Assembly: GCF_002886185.1 (NCBI RefSeq)
Contig: NZ_KZ614146.1
Coordinates: forward strand, 687,234 to 751,233
From: Salipaludibacillus neizhouensis
Lineage (GTDB): Bacteria > Bacillota > Bacilli > Bacillales > Salisediminibacteriaceae
Direction of reading: 5' to 3'
Length of the DNA: 64,000 bases
Below, piece after piece: positions 18,093 through 26,814 of the stretch; position 1 is the stretch's first letter, and every line of letters begins with the position of its first letter. Below the pieces are notes generated by a model, which was given only the letters and a program-made list of their open reading frames with translations, had not been told where the DNA came from and did no database searches. Position numbers and translations under genes: made by a program.

Positions 18093-18200
18093 AAAAACAC
18101 GGTCAAATACTCTATATTTGATCTCTCCAGGTTTGGAAATACAATCTCGAGGGAAATGACCTTTACAGGATTAAAAGGTTAGAGAGGGCCGGTGAGCTAG

Positions 18201-19190
18201 TTGAGTGAAATAAAAAGAATGCTACAAGCAAGAAATTGGATGAAAAGTAATGAAAACTTTTTAACGACATGGCATGCTCATGTCGGCTATAAATTAAATC
18301 TTTTCGAGCACTTTACTGAAAGTAAAACGGTACAAGAGGTTGCAGAAAAATATGATTTAGATGAAACCTTGCTGGAAAGATGGATAGAAGTTGGATTAGA
18401 AGTAGGTCATTTAAAAAAGAAGATTTCGGGAAAGATTAAGTCCAAGAAAAAAATGGTGAAGTATGCCTCTGCGAACAGCGATGAATCGGTCGGAATTCTG
18501 TTGCGCGAGATGATGGAACTTCATATACCGACATTGTTAGAATATCCAAACTTAATAGAATCTAAAAAGCGAATTACTTACTTAGAAGATAAATTTGCGG
18601 ATGTCGTCGCTGAAACGTCAACGTTATTGGAAAAAGCTGCAGTTACTCCAATATTAAAGCGAATAAAGCAAAATAATCCAGCCTCAATTATAGATTTGGG
18701 TTGTGGTTATGGAGGGTACTTAAAAAGTATTCAATCTAACTTTCCAGACATTCAATTGCAAGGAGTAGAGCTAAATAAAGATGTCGCAAGGATGGCCTCT
18801 TCTCGTTTAGGCGATCAAGTCGATGTTTATGAAGGTGATTTGATCGATTACATCGAGAAGTTTTCAGGGAAAGTGGACATGGTGATGGCTCATAACTTGC
18901 TTTATTATTTTCCAAAAGAAGACAGAGAAAACCTATTCAAAAATATTGCAGGTGTCTTAAACAAAAAAGGAACAGTAACTTTTATAACTCCTGTTATGGG
19001 TGCAACGCATGGTCAGACGTTTGCGACAGCGTTTAATTCCTTTATGACCGCTCACGAAAATTTATACCCGCTACCTACTATGAATGAACTCAAACAAGAT
19101 GGTAAAGCTGCTGGTTTTAAAGTTACAAGTACGAAACCATTAATTCGTGAAGGTAGTTGGTATTTGGTTACATTAAAAAAAGTGAAGTAA
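18201..19190 (+). CDS. Class I SAM-dependent methyltransferase
   Basis: Methyltransferase of 329 residues. Residues 1-110 are a helical N-terminal domain with a winged-helix look (TVQEVAEKYDLDETLLERWIEVGLEVGHLKK), like the dimerisation domain of small-molecule O-methyltransferases. Residues 160-300 are the Rossmann fold with motif I IIDLGCGYGGYLKSI, the acidic end of strand 2 in GVELNKD, GDLIDY and HNLLYYFPKED. The substrate is unknown. It starts at TTG 18201 with a weak ribosome site and lies 95 bases before the asparagine synthetase gene on the same strand, possibly in one operon. Confidence 0.82.
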   Translation: MSEIKRMLQARNWMKSNENFLTTWHAHVGYKLNLFEHFTESKTVQEVAEKYDLDETLLERWIEVGLEVGHLKKKISGKIKSKKKMVKYASANSDESVGILLREMMELHIPTLLEYPNLIESKKRITYLEDKFADVVAETSTLLEKAAVTPILKRIKQNNPASIIDLGCGYGGYLKSIQSNFPDIQLQGVELNKDVARMASSRLGDQVDVYEGDLIDYIEKFSGKVDMVMAHNLLYYFPKEDRENLFKNIAGVLNKKGTVTFITPVMGATHGQTFATAFNSFMTAHENLYPLPTMNELKQDGKAAGFKVTSTKPLIREGSWYLVTLKKVK

Positions 19191-19285
19191 AAAATCTATC
19201 TTACTTGTATTTTGGACAATCCTTGTTGAATAGCATAATTGTAGAGCTTTATCTAGAGCTTTATATTAGAAACGAGGGATGCAAC

Positions 19286-21133
19286 GTGTGTGGAATCACA
19301 GGCTGGATAGATTTTAAGCGGGAAATGAAAAACGAAGTGAATGTTGTTAAAGCTATGGCTGATTCACTTGCTCATAGAGGACCGGATGCAGGAACCACGT
19401 GGAGCGGAGATCACGTGGTTTTTGGTCATAGAAGATTAATTGTTATCGATCCTGCAGGAGGCGCACAGCCTATGACTCGTGTGCAAAACGGGAAAGAATA
19501 TACATTATGTTATAACGGTGAATTATATAATACTGATGAATTGCGCAGTGAACTGAAAAACTTAGGTTATCGCTTTGAGTCATACTCCGATACAGAGGTT
19601 TTATTAATGTCATATATCCATTGGCAAGAGGGCTGTGTAGAAAAATTAAACGGTATTTTTTCGTTTGCTATTTGGGATAGTGCTCGAGAAATGCTTTTTA
19701 TGGCAAGAGACCGTTTAGGCGTGAAACCACTCTTTTTTTATCCACTTGAAAATGGTTTATTATTTGGATCTGAGATGAAAGCGATTCTTGCTCATCCACT
19801 AGTTAAAACGGAAGTTGACACAGAAGGTTTACAGGAATTACTTGGATTGAGTCCGTCACACACGCCAGGAAAAGGTGTATTTAAAGGGATGAAAGAGCTA
19901 AGGCCTGCACATTGGTTCAGGATGACCAAAAATGAGACAGAGGTCCGTCGGTACTGGCAGGTTACAAGCGAAAAACATCTAGATTCAGAAGAAGAAACTG
20001 CTCTAAAGGTTAGAAGATTGGTGAAAGATGCCATAGAACGACAATTAGTATCAGACTTGCCAATATCTACTTTCTTATCTGGAGGGGTTGATTCAAGTGC
20101 GATAACCGCCATATCTCATGCTCATATGCAAAAAAAACACCTTCCAACATTGAAGACATTTTCGTTTGATTACGAGGATAATGCGAAGTTTTTCGTGGAA
20201 AGTCATTTTCAGCCCAATTCAGATGCCCCTTGGGTAAAACGAATGACGAATACGTTTCAAACCGATCATCATAATGCAGTGATAACTCAGGATAAACTTT
20301 TTACTTTACTTGAAGACTCCATGAGATCTCGTGATCTTCCAGGAATGGCTGATATTGATTCTTCTTTAATGTGGTTTTGTGGAGAGATTAGGAAGCAGGC
20401 AACGGTTGGACTTTCTGGGGAATGCGCAGATGAAATATTCGGAGGTTATCCATGGTTTCATCGAGAAGACAGATTAATGAGTGATATTTTTCCGTGGATG
20501 ACATCCATTAGTGGTCGAGAAAATCTTCTCCGGCCTGCTTTGCAAAAAAAATTACATCTGAAAGAATATGTGAAAGCTCGCTATGAGGATTCCTTGGCAG
20601 AAGTACCGCATTTAGAAGGTGAATCAAAAATTGAAGCAAAACGCCGTGGTATGTTTTATGTGAATATGATTTGGTTTATGACGACACTGTTAGAGCGAAA
20701 GGACCGAATGAGTATGGCAAAGAGTCTGGAAGTACGTGTGCCTTTTGCTGATCATCATTTGGTAGAGTATGTGTGGAATGTTCCTTGGGCAATGAAAATG
20801 CTTAACAATAGAGAAAAGGGTTTATTGCGAAAGGCATTAGAAGGTGTGCTTCCTACAGAGATACTTTACCGTAAAAAAAGTCCTTTTCCAAAGACGCACC
20901 ATCCCACGTATAAAAACCCTGTCACTCAAGCTTTAGGCGGGGTGATCAAAGAAAAAGATTCGCCTCTGTTTGATATCCTTGACTATCAAAAGGTAAAAGA
21001 TCTTGTTGCAACGGAAGGGGCTTCGTTTACAGAACCTTACTTTGGACAGTTAATGACGGGACCGCAGCTCATGGCACATCTGTTGCAAATAGATATGTGG
21101 TTAAAGCAATATAATGTAAAGATAACTTCCTAA
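19286..21133 (+). CDS. asnB: Glutamine-hydrolysing asparagine synthetase (AsnB/AsnO type)
   Basis: Makes asparagine from aspartate, ATP and glutamine. The right start is GTG 19286, because it places the catalytic Cys directly after the initiator (M-CGITG); GAGGG lies just upstream. Residues 2-210 form the Ntn glutaminase domain with RGPDAG, GHRRLIVIDP and CYNGELYN. Residues 240-615 form the synthetase domain with the PP-loop STFLSGGVDSSAI, GLSGECADEIFGGYPWF and KDRMSMAKSLEVRVPF. Its 615 residues match B. subtilis AsnO (YisO, about 614), the sporulation-linked paralogue. The residues needed for both half-reactions are present. Confidence 0.93.
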   Translation: MCGITGWIDFKREMKNEVNVVKAMADSLAHRGPDAGTTWSGDHVVFGHRRLIVIDPAGGAQPMTRVQNGKEYTLCYNGELYNTDELRSELKNLGYRFESYSDTEVLLMSYIHWQEGCVEKLNGIFSFAIWDSAREMLFMARDRLGVKPLFFYPLENGLLFGSEMKAILAHPLVKTEVDTEGLQELLGLSPSHTPGKGVFKGMKELRPAHWFRMTKNETEVRRYWQVTSEKHLDSEEETALKVRRLVKDAIERQLVSDLPISTFLSGGVDSSAITAISHAHMQKKHLPTLKTFSFDYEDNAKFFVESHFQPNSDAPWVKRMTNTFQTDHHNAVITQDKLFTLLEDSMRSRDLPGMADIDSSLMWFCGEIRKQATVGLSGECADEIFGGYPWFHREDRLMSDIFPWMTSISGRENLLRPALQKKLHLKEYVKARYEDSLAEVPHLEGESKIEAKRRGMFYVNMIWFMTTLLERKDRMSMAKSLEVRVPFADHHLVEYVWNVPWAMKMLNNREKGLLRKALEGVLPTEILYRKKSPFPKTHHPTYKNPVTQALGGVIKEKDSPLFDILDYQKVKDLVATEGASFTEPYFGQLMTGPQLMAHLLQIDMWLKQYNVKITS

Positions 21134-21165
21134 TATTTAGGGGATGGACTTATAAGTACTGTTGA

Positions 21166-21213
21166 AAGGTGGACTTACGGTTATTTTATAACCTGAGTAC
21201 CACCTTTTTTTTT
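21166..21213 (+). terminator. Terminator after the asparagine synthetase gene
   Basis: AAGGTGG (21166-21172) pairs with CCACCTT (21200-21206), with an inner GGTTAT/ATAACC helix, followed by nine T residues. Strong terminator. Confidence 0.9.
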
Positions 21214-21323
21214 GTCCATCAGATATTTTTAATTACATAGCTTTAAAAAGTAAAAGTAAATCAGAAAAAATTGATAGAATAATTATTTTTTAGGTGAAAA
21301 TAACTTCTCTTCTTTCTTTTTAA

Positions 21324-21352
21324 TTGACACATGTGTCGTTTTAGAAGAAAAT
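21324..21352 (+). promoter_or_regulatory. Promoter with palindromic operator upstream of the carotenoid genes
   Basis: TTGACA (21324-21329), 17-base spacer, GAAAAT (21347-21352). The -35 box is overlapped by a perfect 12-base palindrome GACACATGTGTC (21326-21337), a layout typical of repressor sites of TetR-type dimers. No regulator gene is adjacent. Confidence 0.6.
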
Positions 21353-21457
21353 ATATATAAGATAATTTAATGTTTGTATAACCTTTGTTTAATGTAATTG
21401 TAGAAAGGGTATATAGCACTATTCAATAGAGACTGAAGAAAAACAGAGGTGAAGGGG

Positions 21458-22957
21458 ATGCAAGGAAGAAAGACCGCTATAATCGGAGCTGGACCAGGAG
21501 GATTAGCAGCAGCTATGCTTTTGTTAGCCGATGGTTTTGACGTTGAAATATATGAAAAACAAAATTATGTTGGTGGAAGAACATCATCTTTTACGGAAAA
21601 TGGGTACACGTTTGATCTAGGACCTACTTTTCTTAGTATGAATCATATTCTAGAAGAAATATTTGAAGCGACAGGTCGTAAATTAAATGATTATTTAACG
21701 TTAAAAGAATTAGATCCTATGTATTCATTGAAATTTGACGAGTTGACATTACGGGCAACGCGAGATCCGGTTCAAATGAAACAAAGAATTGAACATCTTT
21801 TTCCTGGTAACGGGGACAGCTATTTAAATTTTATGAAAGATACCCGGAAAAAGATGGCCGCTTTAACACCTATTTTACAAAATAAACATTCTTCCTTGGC
21901 AGCCTACTTACATCCAAGAAGTTTAAAAGCATTACCACAACTGGAATTAGGTAAATCTCTTCACGATGTTCTGTCAAAGTATTTTGATGATGAGCGTCTC
22001 AAACTCTCATTTACGTTTCAATCTAAATATCTAGGAATGTCTCCATGGGACTGTCCAGGTGCATTTAGTATCTTGTCTTTCATGGAACATGAATATGGCG
22101 TTCATCATCCAATTGGCGGAGTGAATCAATTAACAAAAGCCATGGCTAAAGTTGTAGAAGAACAAGGGGGAAAGATACATTTAGGAGTTGGCGTTAAAAA
22201 AATGATTGTTGAGCAAAAATCAGTCGTAGGGCTTGAACTGGATAATGGGGAAAGAATTGCAGCAGATGATTTCATTATGAATGCTGATTTTGCCCAAGGA
22301 ATGAACCAACTTGTGGATGACAGACATAAACGAAAATTTAAAACGATGAAACTGGAAAAGAAAAAATACTCATGCTCCACATTTATGATCTATGCAGGTG
22401 TAAACCAACCAGTTGATTTGGATCACCATACTATTTTGTTTTCGGAGGACTATAAGCGAAACGTCGAGGAAATAACAAAATCGAAAATACTATCGGATGA
22501 TCCTTCTGTGTATGTACAAAACGCATCAATAACGGATCCAACTCTCGCTCCAAAAGGGAAATCGGCATTGTATATCCTTGCTCCAGTCCCTAATAATTTC
22601 AGCAAAATTGACTGGTTGTCACAAAAAGATAACTTTAGAGATGTCATTTTAAATTTAGTCGAAAAACGGGCGGGGATCAAGAATATTAGTAATGCAATCG
22701 AAGTGGAGAAAATACTTAGTCCTTATGAATGGGAACATGACAAACATGTTTACAAAGGGGCAACATTTAATTTATCCCATAATTTAGGACAGATGATGTA
22801 CTTTAGACCTCATAATAAATCTAATGAGTTAAAGAGATTGTGGTTAGTTGGCGGCGGAACACATCCAGGAAGCGGTCTACCTACTATCTTTGAATCAGCA
22901 CGAATCACGGCAAAGCTTATGACGAAGGCTTATCGTAGAAAAGAGGGAAAAGTATGA
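21458..22957 (+). CDS. CrtN/CrtP-type carotenoid desaturase or oxidase
   Basis: FAD-dependent phytoene-desaturase-family enzyme of 499 residues from ATG 21458 (AGAGGTG upstream; a GTG three codons earlier is possible). The N-terminal dinucleotide fold is TAIIGAGPGGLAAAMLL, followed by EKQNYVGGRTSSF and DLGPTFLSM. The C-terminal family signature LVGGGTHPGSGLPTIFESA is intact. In bacilli these enzymes desaturate 4,4'-diapophytoene or oxidise 4,4'-diaponeurosporene; which step applies cannot be decided alone. The stop overlaps the next gene by 4 bases (ATGA type), so the genes were a true operon. The second and third members are damaged. Confidence 0.88.
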   Translation: MQGRKTAIIGAGPGGLAAAMLLLADGFDVEIYEKQNYVGGRTSSFTENGYTFDLGPTFLSMNHILEEIFEATGRKLNDYLTLKELDPMYSLKFDELTLRATRDPVQMKQRIEHLFPGNGDSYLNFMKDTRKKMAALTPILQNKHSSLAAYLHPRSLKALPQLELGKSLHDVLSKYFDDERLKLSFTFQSKYLGMSPWDCPGAFSILSFMEHEYGVHHPIGGVNQLTKAMAKVVEEQGGKIHLGVGVKKMIVEQKSVVGLELDNGERIAADDFIMNADFAQGMNQLVDDRHKRKFKTMKLEKKKYSCSTFMIYAGVNQPVDLDHHTILFSEDYKRNVEEITKSKILSDDPSVYVQNASITDPTLAPKGKSALYILAPVPNNFSKIDWLSQKDNFRDVILNLVEKRAGIKNISNAIEVEKILSPYEWEHDKHVYKGATFNLSHNLGQMMYFRPHNKSNELKRLWLVGGGTHPGSGLPTIFESARITAKLMTKAYRRKEGKV

Positions 22958-24045
22958 GTACAGCCATAATTGGTGGCGGCATAGGTGGGATGATTACCGC
23001 TCTGTACCTGCAAAAAAGGGGGGAAGAAGTAACTATTTTTGAAAAGGAGAATCGACTAGGAGGTCGATTAGCTTATTTTAACGGGCCTGAGGGGTACAAG
23101 ATTGATGAAGGACCTACGATAGTTTTACTGCCTCATATTATTCAGGAAATTTTAACAGAAGTGAATGTCGATTTAAATAAAATTGAAATGGTTAAAATTG
23201 ATCCGATTTACCCGATTCACTTCAAAGATGGAAAGTCTTTTGTGAAATGGAGTGATCGATCTAAACAGATAGAAGAAGTGGAAAAGCATTTTCCAGGTGA
23301 AGGAAAAGCTTTTGAATCCTATATGACTAATATGAAAGAACGTTTTGAAAAAGGAAAAAAAGCATTCTTAGATACTTCATTTGTAAATAAACGATCTTTT
23401 TGGACGCAAAAAAATATTAGAACACTTTTAAAATTAAAAGCTTATCAAACTGTGAACACACAAACGAAAAAATACTTTAAATCCAAACAATTACAGGAAG
23501 CTTTTTCGTTACAAACGCTATACATTGGTGGGTCTCCGGATCAAACACCGGCTCTTTATTCTCTTGTACCTTATAGTGAGCACGAACATGGGATTTGGTA
23601 TATAAAAGGTGGCTATGCTTATCTGGCTGAGGTATTAACAGACGAGTTAACAGATCGAGGGATAACAATCGAGTACGAATCAGAAGTGGAGGATATCACG
23701 GTAGAAGAAGAAAGGGCTACTTCTTTAATAGTTAATGGAAATGCAAGAACATTTGATCGTTATATATTGAATGGTGATTTTCCGGTAGTAGAGAGATTAG
23801 TTCAAAAAGAGTCTAAGAGAAAATTCATTCCATCCTCCGGTTGTTTATTAATTTATTTAGGATTGAAGGAACAATTGAAAACAAACTATGTTCACCAGTT
23901 TTTCATGTCAGATAGCTTAGAAGAACAAATGAAAGATATTTTTATAAATAAAAAATTAGCAACAGAAAGCTACCATCCTGCTAGTCCAAAAACGAGAACC
24001 AGTATTTTCCCATTTGCCAGAGCGATGGAACAATCCATAGATTAA
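22954..24045 (+). pseudogene. Second CrtN/CrtP-type gene, 3' truncated
   Basis: Paralogue of the preceding gene with an intact FAD fold (TAIIGGGIGGMITALYLQ, EKENRLGGRLAYF, IDEGPTIVLLPH) and normal similarity to roughly residue 325. It then diverges and stops at 363 residues instead of about 490-500. The C-terminal GGGTHPGSGLP block is absent. The 3' end meets a carotenoid hydratase-like fragment read from the opposite strand; the junction lies at about 23960-24030. Loss of the C-terminal FAD-binding part should make it inactive. Confidence 0.85.
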
Positions 24046-24610
24046 TAGGTGAAGGATGAAAGATAGAATAAACCAGCCGTAAAAATTTGAAAATGGTATA
24101 TCGTAATAAAAGCCACCTTCATTCCATACCCAATATCTCTTCACAGCATAAGCAACAGGATCGATAATCAGATCTAAGGTTGCTATTATTCCCCCGTAGA
24201 AGGCATATATGAAAGCTTTAAAGCGCGGGAGAAGAAACCATAGGTGCTGCAAGGACATGAGATGTAGCCATGACCATAAGCCATGCAAATCCTATCGTAA
24301 TTGGAACTCCAATCAATTTAAAACCAAAATCAGTTTCATATGTATAATCCCCGAAAAATAATCCAGTATGAACACCGAAGCTCTCGATGCCCATGGACAT
24401 AAAGAAAATGATGATGACAATGAGTACACCTCGTAAGTAATTTTCACTACGAAGGAAATAGACGATTCCCAACAAACCTGAACTAATAAGGAAAACTACG
24501 TTTGCCCACTCTAACCATGGGGGAACTAAATCAAAAGATAGTAATATTAATCCGATAAAATACCAAACTAGAAAAAATCGAAAAAGAATAATGTCAAATT
24601 TATTTGCCAC
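24020..24610 (-). pseudogene. CruF-like carotenoid biosynthesis membrane protein, frameshifted and truncated
   Basis: Minus-strand remnant of a DUF422/CruF-type carotenoid hydratase family protein. From ATG 24610 one frame gives about 120 residues of membrane helices with SFGVHTGLFFGDYTY. It then stops early near 24218, and the homology continues in another frame from about 24235 (RFKAFIYAFYGGIIATLDLIIDPVA ... YYDIPFSNFYGWF). One extra C in the CCC of TCTCCCGCGC would explain the shift. The 3' end is cut at about 24025 where it meets the truncated crtN-like gene. Orientation is opposite to the crtN genes, although such genes usually share an operon. Confidence 0.8.
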
Positions 24611-24718
24611 GTCGTGTCACCCCTTAACAAGCAGTATGATCAAAAAAGGAGGTAAAAAAAACTCGCAGATAGCATAGTAATAAATACCTGGAGAATACTA
24701 GAATGTAATAGAAATGTG

Positions 24719-24805
24719 TTTCTATTCTTCTTACAGAGGTGCTCGAATTCGCTATAGGCGGACGCTCACGCTGTATTTAACAAAAGACGCTACGCGTTTT
24801 TCTTA
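24719..24805. repeat. Chimeric repeat: family B start joined to family A end
   Basis: 24719-24770 (GAGGTGCTCGAATTCGC, TAGGCGGACGCT) matches the start of the family B copy at 30628. It then switches to the family A tail (TCACGCTGTATTTAA) and the mini-terminator AAAAGACGCTACGCGTTTTTC at 24782-24805. A join of two families at the shared GACGCT/ACGCT word. Confidence 0.8.
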
Positions 24806-24904
24806 TGGAAAGATAGTTAAAGTATATCTAAACTCGAAAATTTTGTACAATAGTACAACTCAAGACAATGAAGCAGATAAACTTATTTTTTAAATAGAAT
24901 TATA

Positions 24905-25018
24905 AGAGCTATCTTTACGCCACGCGTGTCAAGGGAAACCCACCTCTTTTCGGGTAGCAGCTACACGCAATACGTAGGTGCTACCCGGGGTGGCGAAAGA
25001 TCACGCTGTAATAAAAAC
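24905..25018. repeat. Repeat family A, nearly complete copy
   Basis: CGCCAC (24918-24923) pairs with GTGGCG (24990-24995), and CGGGTAGC (24951-24958) pairs with GCTACCCG (24980-24987), giving a long hairpin. Compared with the 17349 copy, the inner stem changed A-T to G-C on both sides. It ends in TCACGCTGTAATAAAAA, 15 bases before the next start codon. The region 24611-25032 holds this copy, the chimeric copy at 24719 and no gene. Confidence 0.85.
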
Positions 25019-25032
25019 GAGGAGAGATAATC

Positions 25033-25776
25033 ATGCAAAAATGGCAGGGAAAAGAAATTTTAGTTACAGGTGGAGCAAATGGAATCGGAAAAGCTATTGC
25101 AACCGCCTTTTTGGAACAAGGAGCGAAAGTTTGGATCATTGATAAGAAAGAAGAAGCTGGGAAAGCATTAGTAACACGATTAACTGAAAAAGGATTTCAT
25201 GCTCGTTTTATAAACGTAGATGTATCAAAAAAAGAAGAAATATATCATTTATTCGATAAGTTAAAACAAGAAAATGTCGTTCTTGATTCCTTAATAAATA
25301 ATGCAGGAATTTCATCCTTTATTCCACTTGATGAGCTTACAATGGATCATTGGGAAGAAGTAATTCATACAAACCTTACAAGTGTAATGCTCTTCTCGAA
25401 ATTGGGTTCTAAGCTAATGCATAAAGGATCCTCTATCATTAATATAGCTTCAACTAGAGCTAGTATGTCTGAGCCTGGAAGTGAGGCATATGCAGCGTCA
25501 AAAGGAGGCATCATTGCTCTAACTCATGCTTTAGCTTCGAGTTTAACAGGATTAGGTATACAAGTGAATACAATAAGCCCCGGGTGGATTCAAACGGAAA
25601 ATTATCAAGAATTAAGAGAAAAGGATCATAGCCAGCATTGGTCGAATCGGGTTGGCACTCCAGACGATATCGCCAGAGCTTGCTTGTTTCTAGCGGATTC
25701 CGAAAACGATTTTATCAATGGAGAAAATATTACTATTGATGGCGGCATGACAAGGAAAATGATCTACAATCATTGA
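25033..25776 (+). CDS. Short-chain dehydrogenase/reductase
   Basis: NAD(P)-dependent SDR oxidoreductase of 247 residues. The cofactor motif is TGGANGIGKAIA (residues 12-23), NNAGISS marks strand 4, the catalytic Ser lies in IINIASTRAS, the Tyr-Lys pair is AYAASKGG, and SPGWIQTE and the C-terminal INGENITIDGGMT are classical-SDR features. Asp38 at the end of strand 2 (WIIDKKEE) favours NAD(H) over NADP(H). The substrate is unknown. The ATG at 25033 follows GAGGAGAGATAAT. It is followed 58 bases later by the HAD gene; co-transcription is likely, as no terminator lies between. Confidence 0.88.
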   Translation: MQKWQGKEILVTGGANGIGKAIATAFLEQGAKVWIIDKKEEAGKALVTRLTEKGFHARFINVDVSKKEEIYHLFDKLKQENVVLDSLINNAGISSFIPLDELTMDHWEEVIHTNLTSVMLFSKLGSKLMHKGSSIINIASTRASMSEPGSEAYAASKGGIIALTHALASSLTGLGIQVNTISPGWIQTENYQELREKDHSQHWSNRVGTPDDIARACLFLADSENDFINGENITIDGGMTRKMIYNH

Positions 25777-25834
25777 TATTAATTCACAACAGGGGTATCA
25801 TCAATGATGATGTTAATTAGAATGAGGTGCAGCT

Positions 25835-26710
25835 ATGAACAGAATAGACATGATAGCCACAGACATGGATGGTACATTATTAAATGACTGCCGGAATGTA
25901 TCCAAAGCCAATGTCGAAGCAATTTTAGAAGCACAAAAAGCAGGGAAAACGGTCATCGTCGCAACTGGACGTGATTACACTGAAGCTGTTTCCCCATTAA
26001 AAGAAGCTGGATTGCGATTGCCGCTTATCTGTGCAAATGGAGCGGACATTCGCCGCGAAGACGGTAAAGTCCTTCATCAGCAAACATTGTCTGATGACCA
26101 ATTCAAAACGATGGCAGCCATGTTAAGAGAAGAGGATATATATTTTGAAATCTATACCTCTAAAGGTGCCTTTACTGATAACGAAAAGAAAGGCCTTGAA
26201 CTAGTTATTGACTTATTAGAAACAACCGGAGAATTTTCCTCTAAAGAGGAAGCCACAAAACTCGCTGAAAAACGCTTTGAAGTAGGTGCCATTAATCGGA
26301 CAGAAAGTTATGAGTCTGTATTAGAAGAAGAAAATACAGAATTATTTAAAATACTTGCTTTTTCTACAGATGATGTCAGACGTAATCGAGTGAAAGATGC
26401 GATGGAGCTTAATTTGAATGTGGCGATAAGTGCATCGGCGAAAGATAATCTGGAGATCACCCACAAAGATGCAACGAAAGGAAAAGGCATTGAAGTGATG
26501 GCTTCGTATTACGGGATTGATGTTTTACATACGATGGTAATTGGAGACAATTTCAATGATGTATCTATGATGGAAGTTGCTGGGTTTCCCGTGGCCATGG
26601 GCAATGCCGAAGATGAGATAAAAAAGATATGTAAATTAGTTACAGCTACCAATGTACAAGACGGAGTGGCAAAAGCTATTCAAACAGTAATACCGCACAT
26701 GCAAAAATAA
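25835..26710 (+). CDS. Cof-type HAD-IIB sugar phosphatase-like hydrolase
   Basis: Haloacid-dehalogenase superfamily phosphatase of 291 residues. Motif I is ATDMDGTLLND (nucleophile Asp and general acid), motif II is VIVATGRDY, motif III is the Lys in DATKGKGIEV, and motif IV is MVIGDNFNDVSMM. A C2B cap lies between motifs II and III (about residues 85-195), as in YkrA, YwpJ and YidA homologues that dephosphorylate sugar phosphates, FMN or related metabolites. The substrate is not predictable. A strong bidirectional terminator follows. Confidence 0.9.
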   Translation: MNRIDMIATDMDGTLLNDCRNVSKANVEAILEAQKAGKTVIVATGRDYTEAVSPLKEAGLRLPLICANGADIRREDGKVLHQQTLSDDQFKTMAAMLREEDIYFEIYTSKGAFTDNEKKGLELVIDLLETTGEFSSKEEATKLAEKRFEVGAINRTESYESVLEEENTELFKILAFSTDDVRRNRVKDAMELNLNVAISASAKDNLEITHKDATKGKGIEVMASYYGIDVLHTMVIGDNFNDVSMMEVAGFPVAMGNAEDEIKKICKLVTATNVQDGVAKAIQTVIPHMQK

Positions 26711-26714
26711 AAAG

Positions 26715-26756
26715 GATGAGTCAAAAGGTATCATAACCTTTTGACTCATCTTTTTT
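26715..26756. terminator. Bidirectional terminator between HAD gene and purine permease
   Basis: Perfect 15-bp stem GATGAGTCAAAAGGT/ACCTTTTGACTCATC with a 6-base loop, TTTTTT on the plus side and an A-run before it that serves the minus strand. Confidence 0.93.
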
Positions 26757-26814
26757 CGAAATAAAGTATATTTAGATTAGCAGGAAAAACTTAAAATGGT
26801 TTTAACTAGAACGA

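Noticed and set aside
19191-19285. T-box leader before the asparagine synthetase gene
   Set aside because: The gap is too short and lacks the T-box sequence and specifier structure.
24218-24288. Programmed frameshift in the cruF-like gene
   Set aside because: No slippery heptamer or stimulatory hairpin is evident, and the gene is also truncated, so decay by a one-base insertion is simpler.
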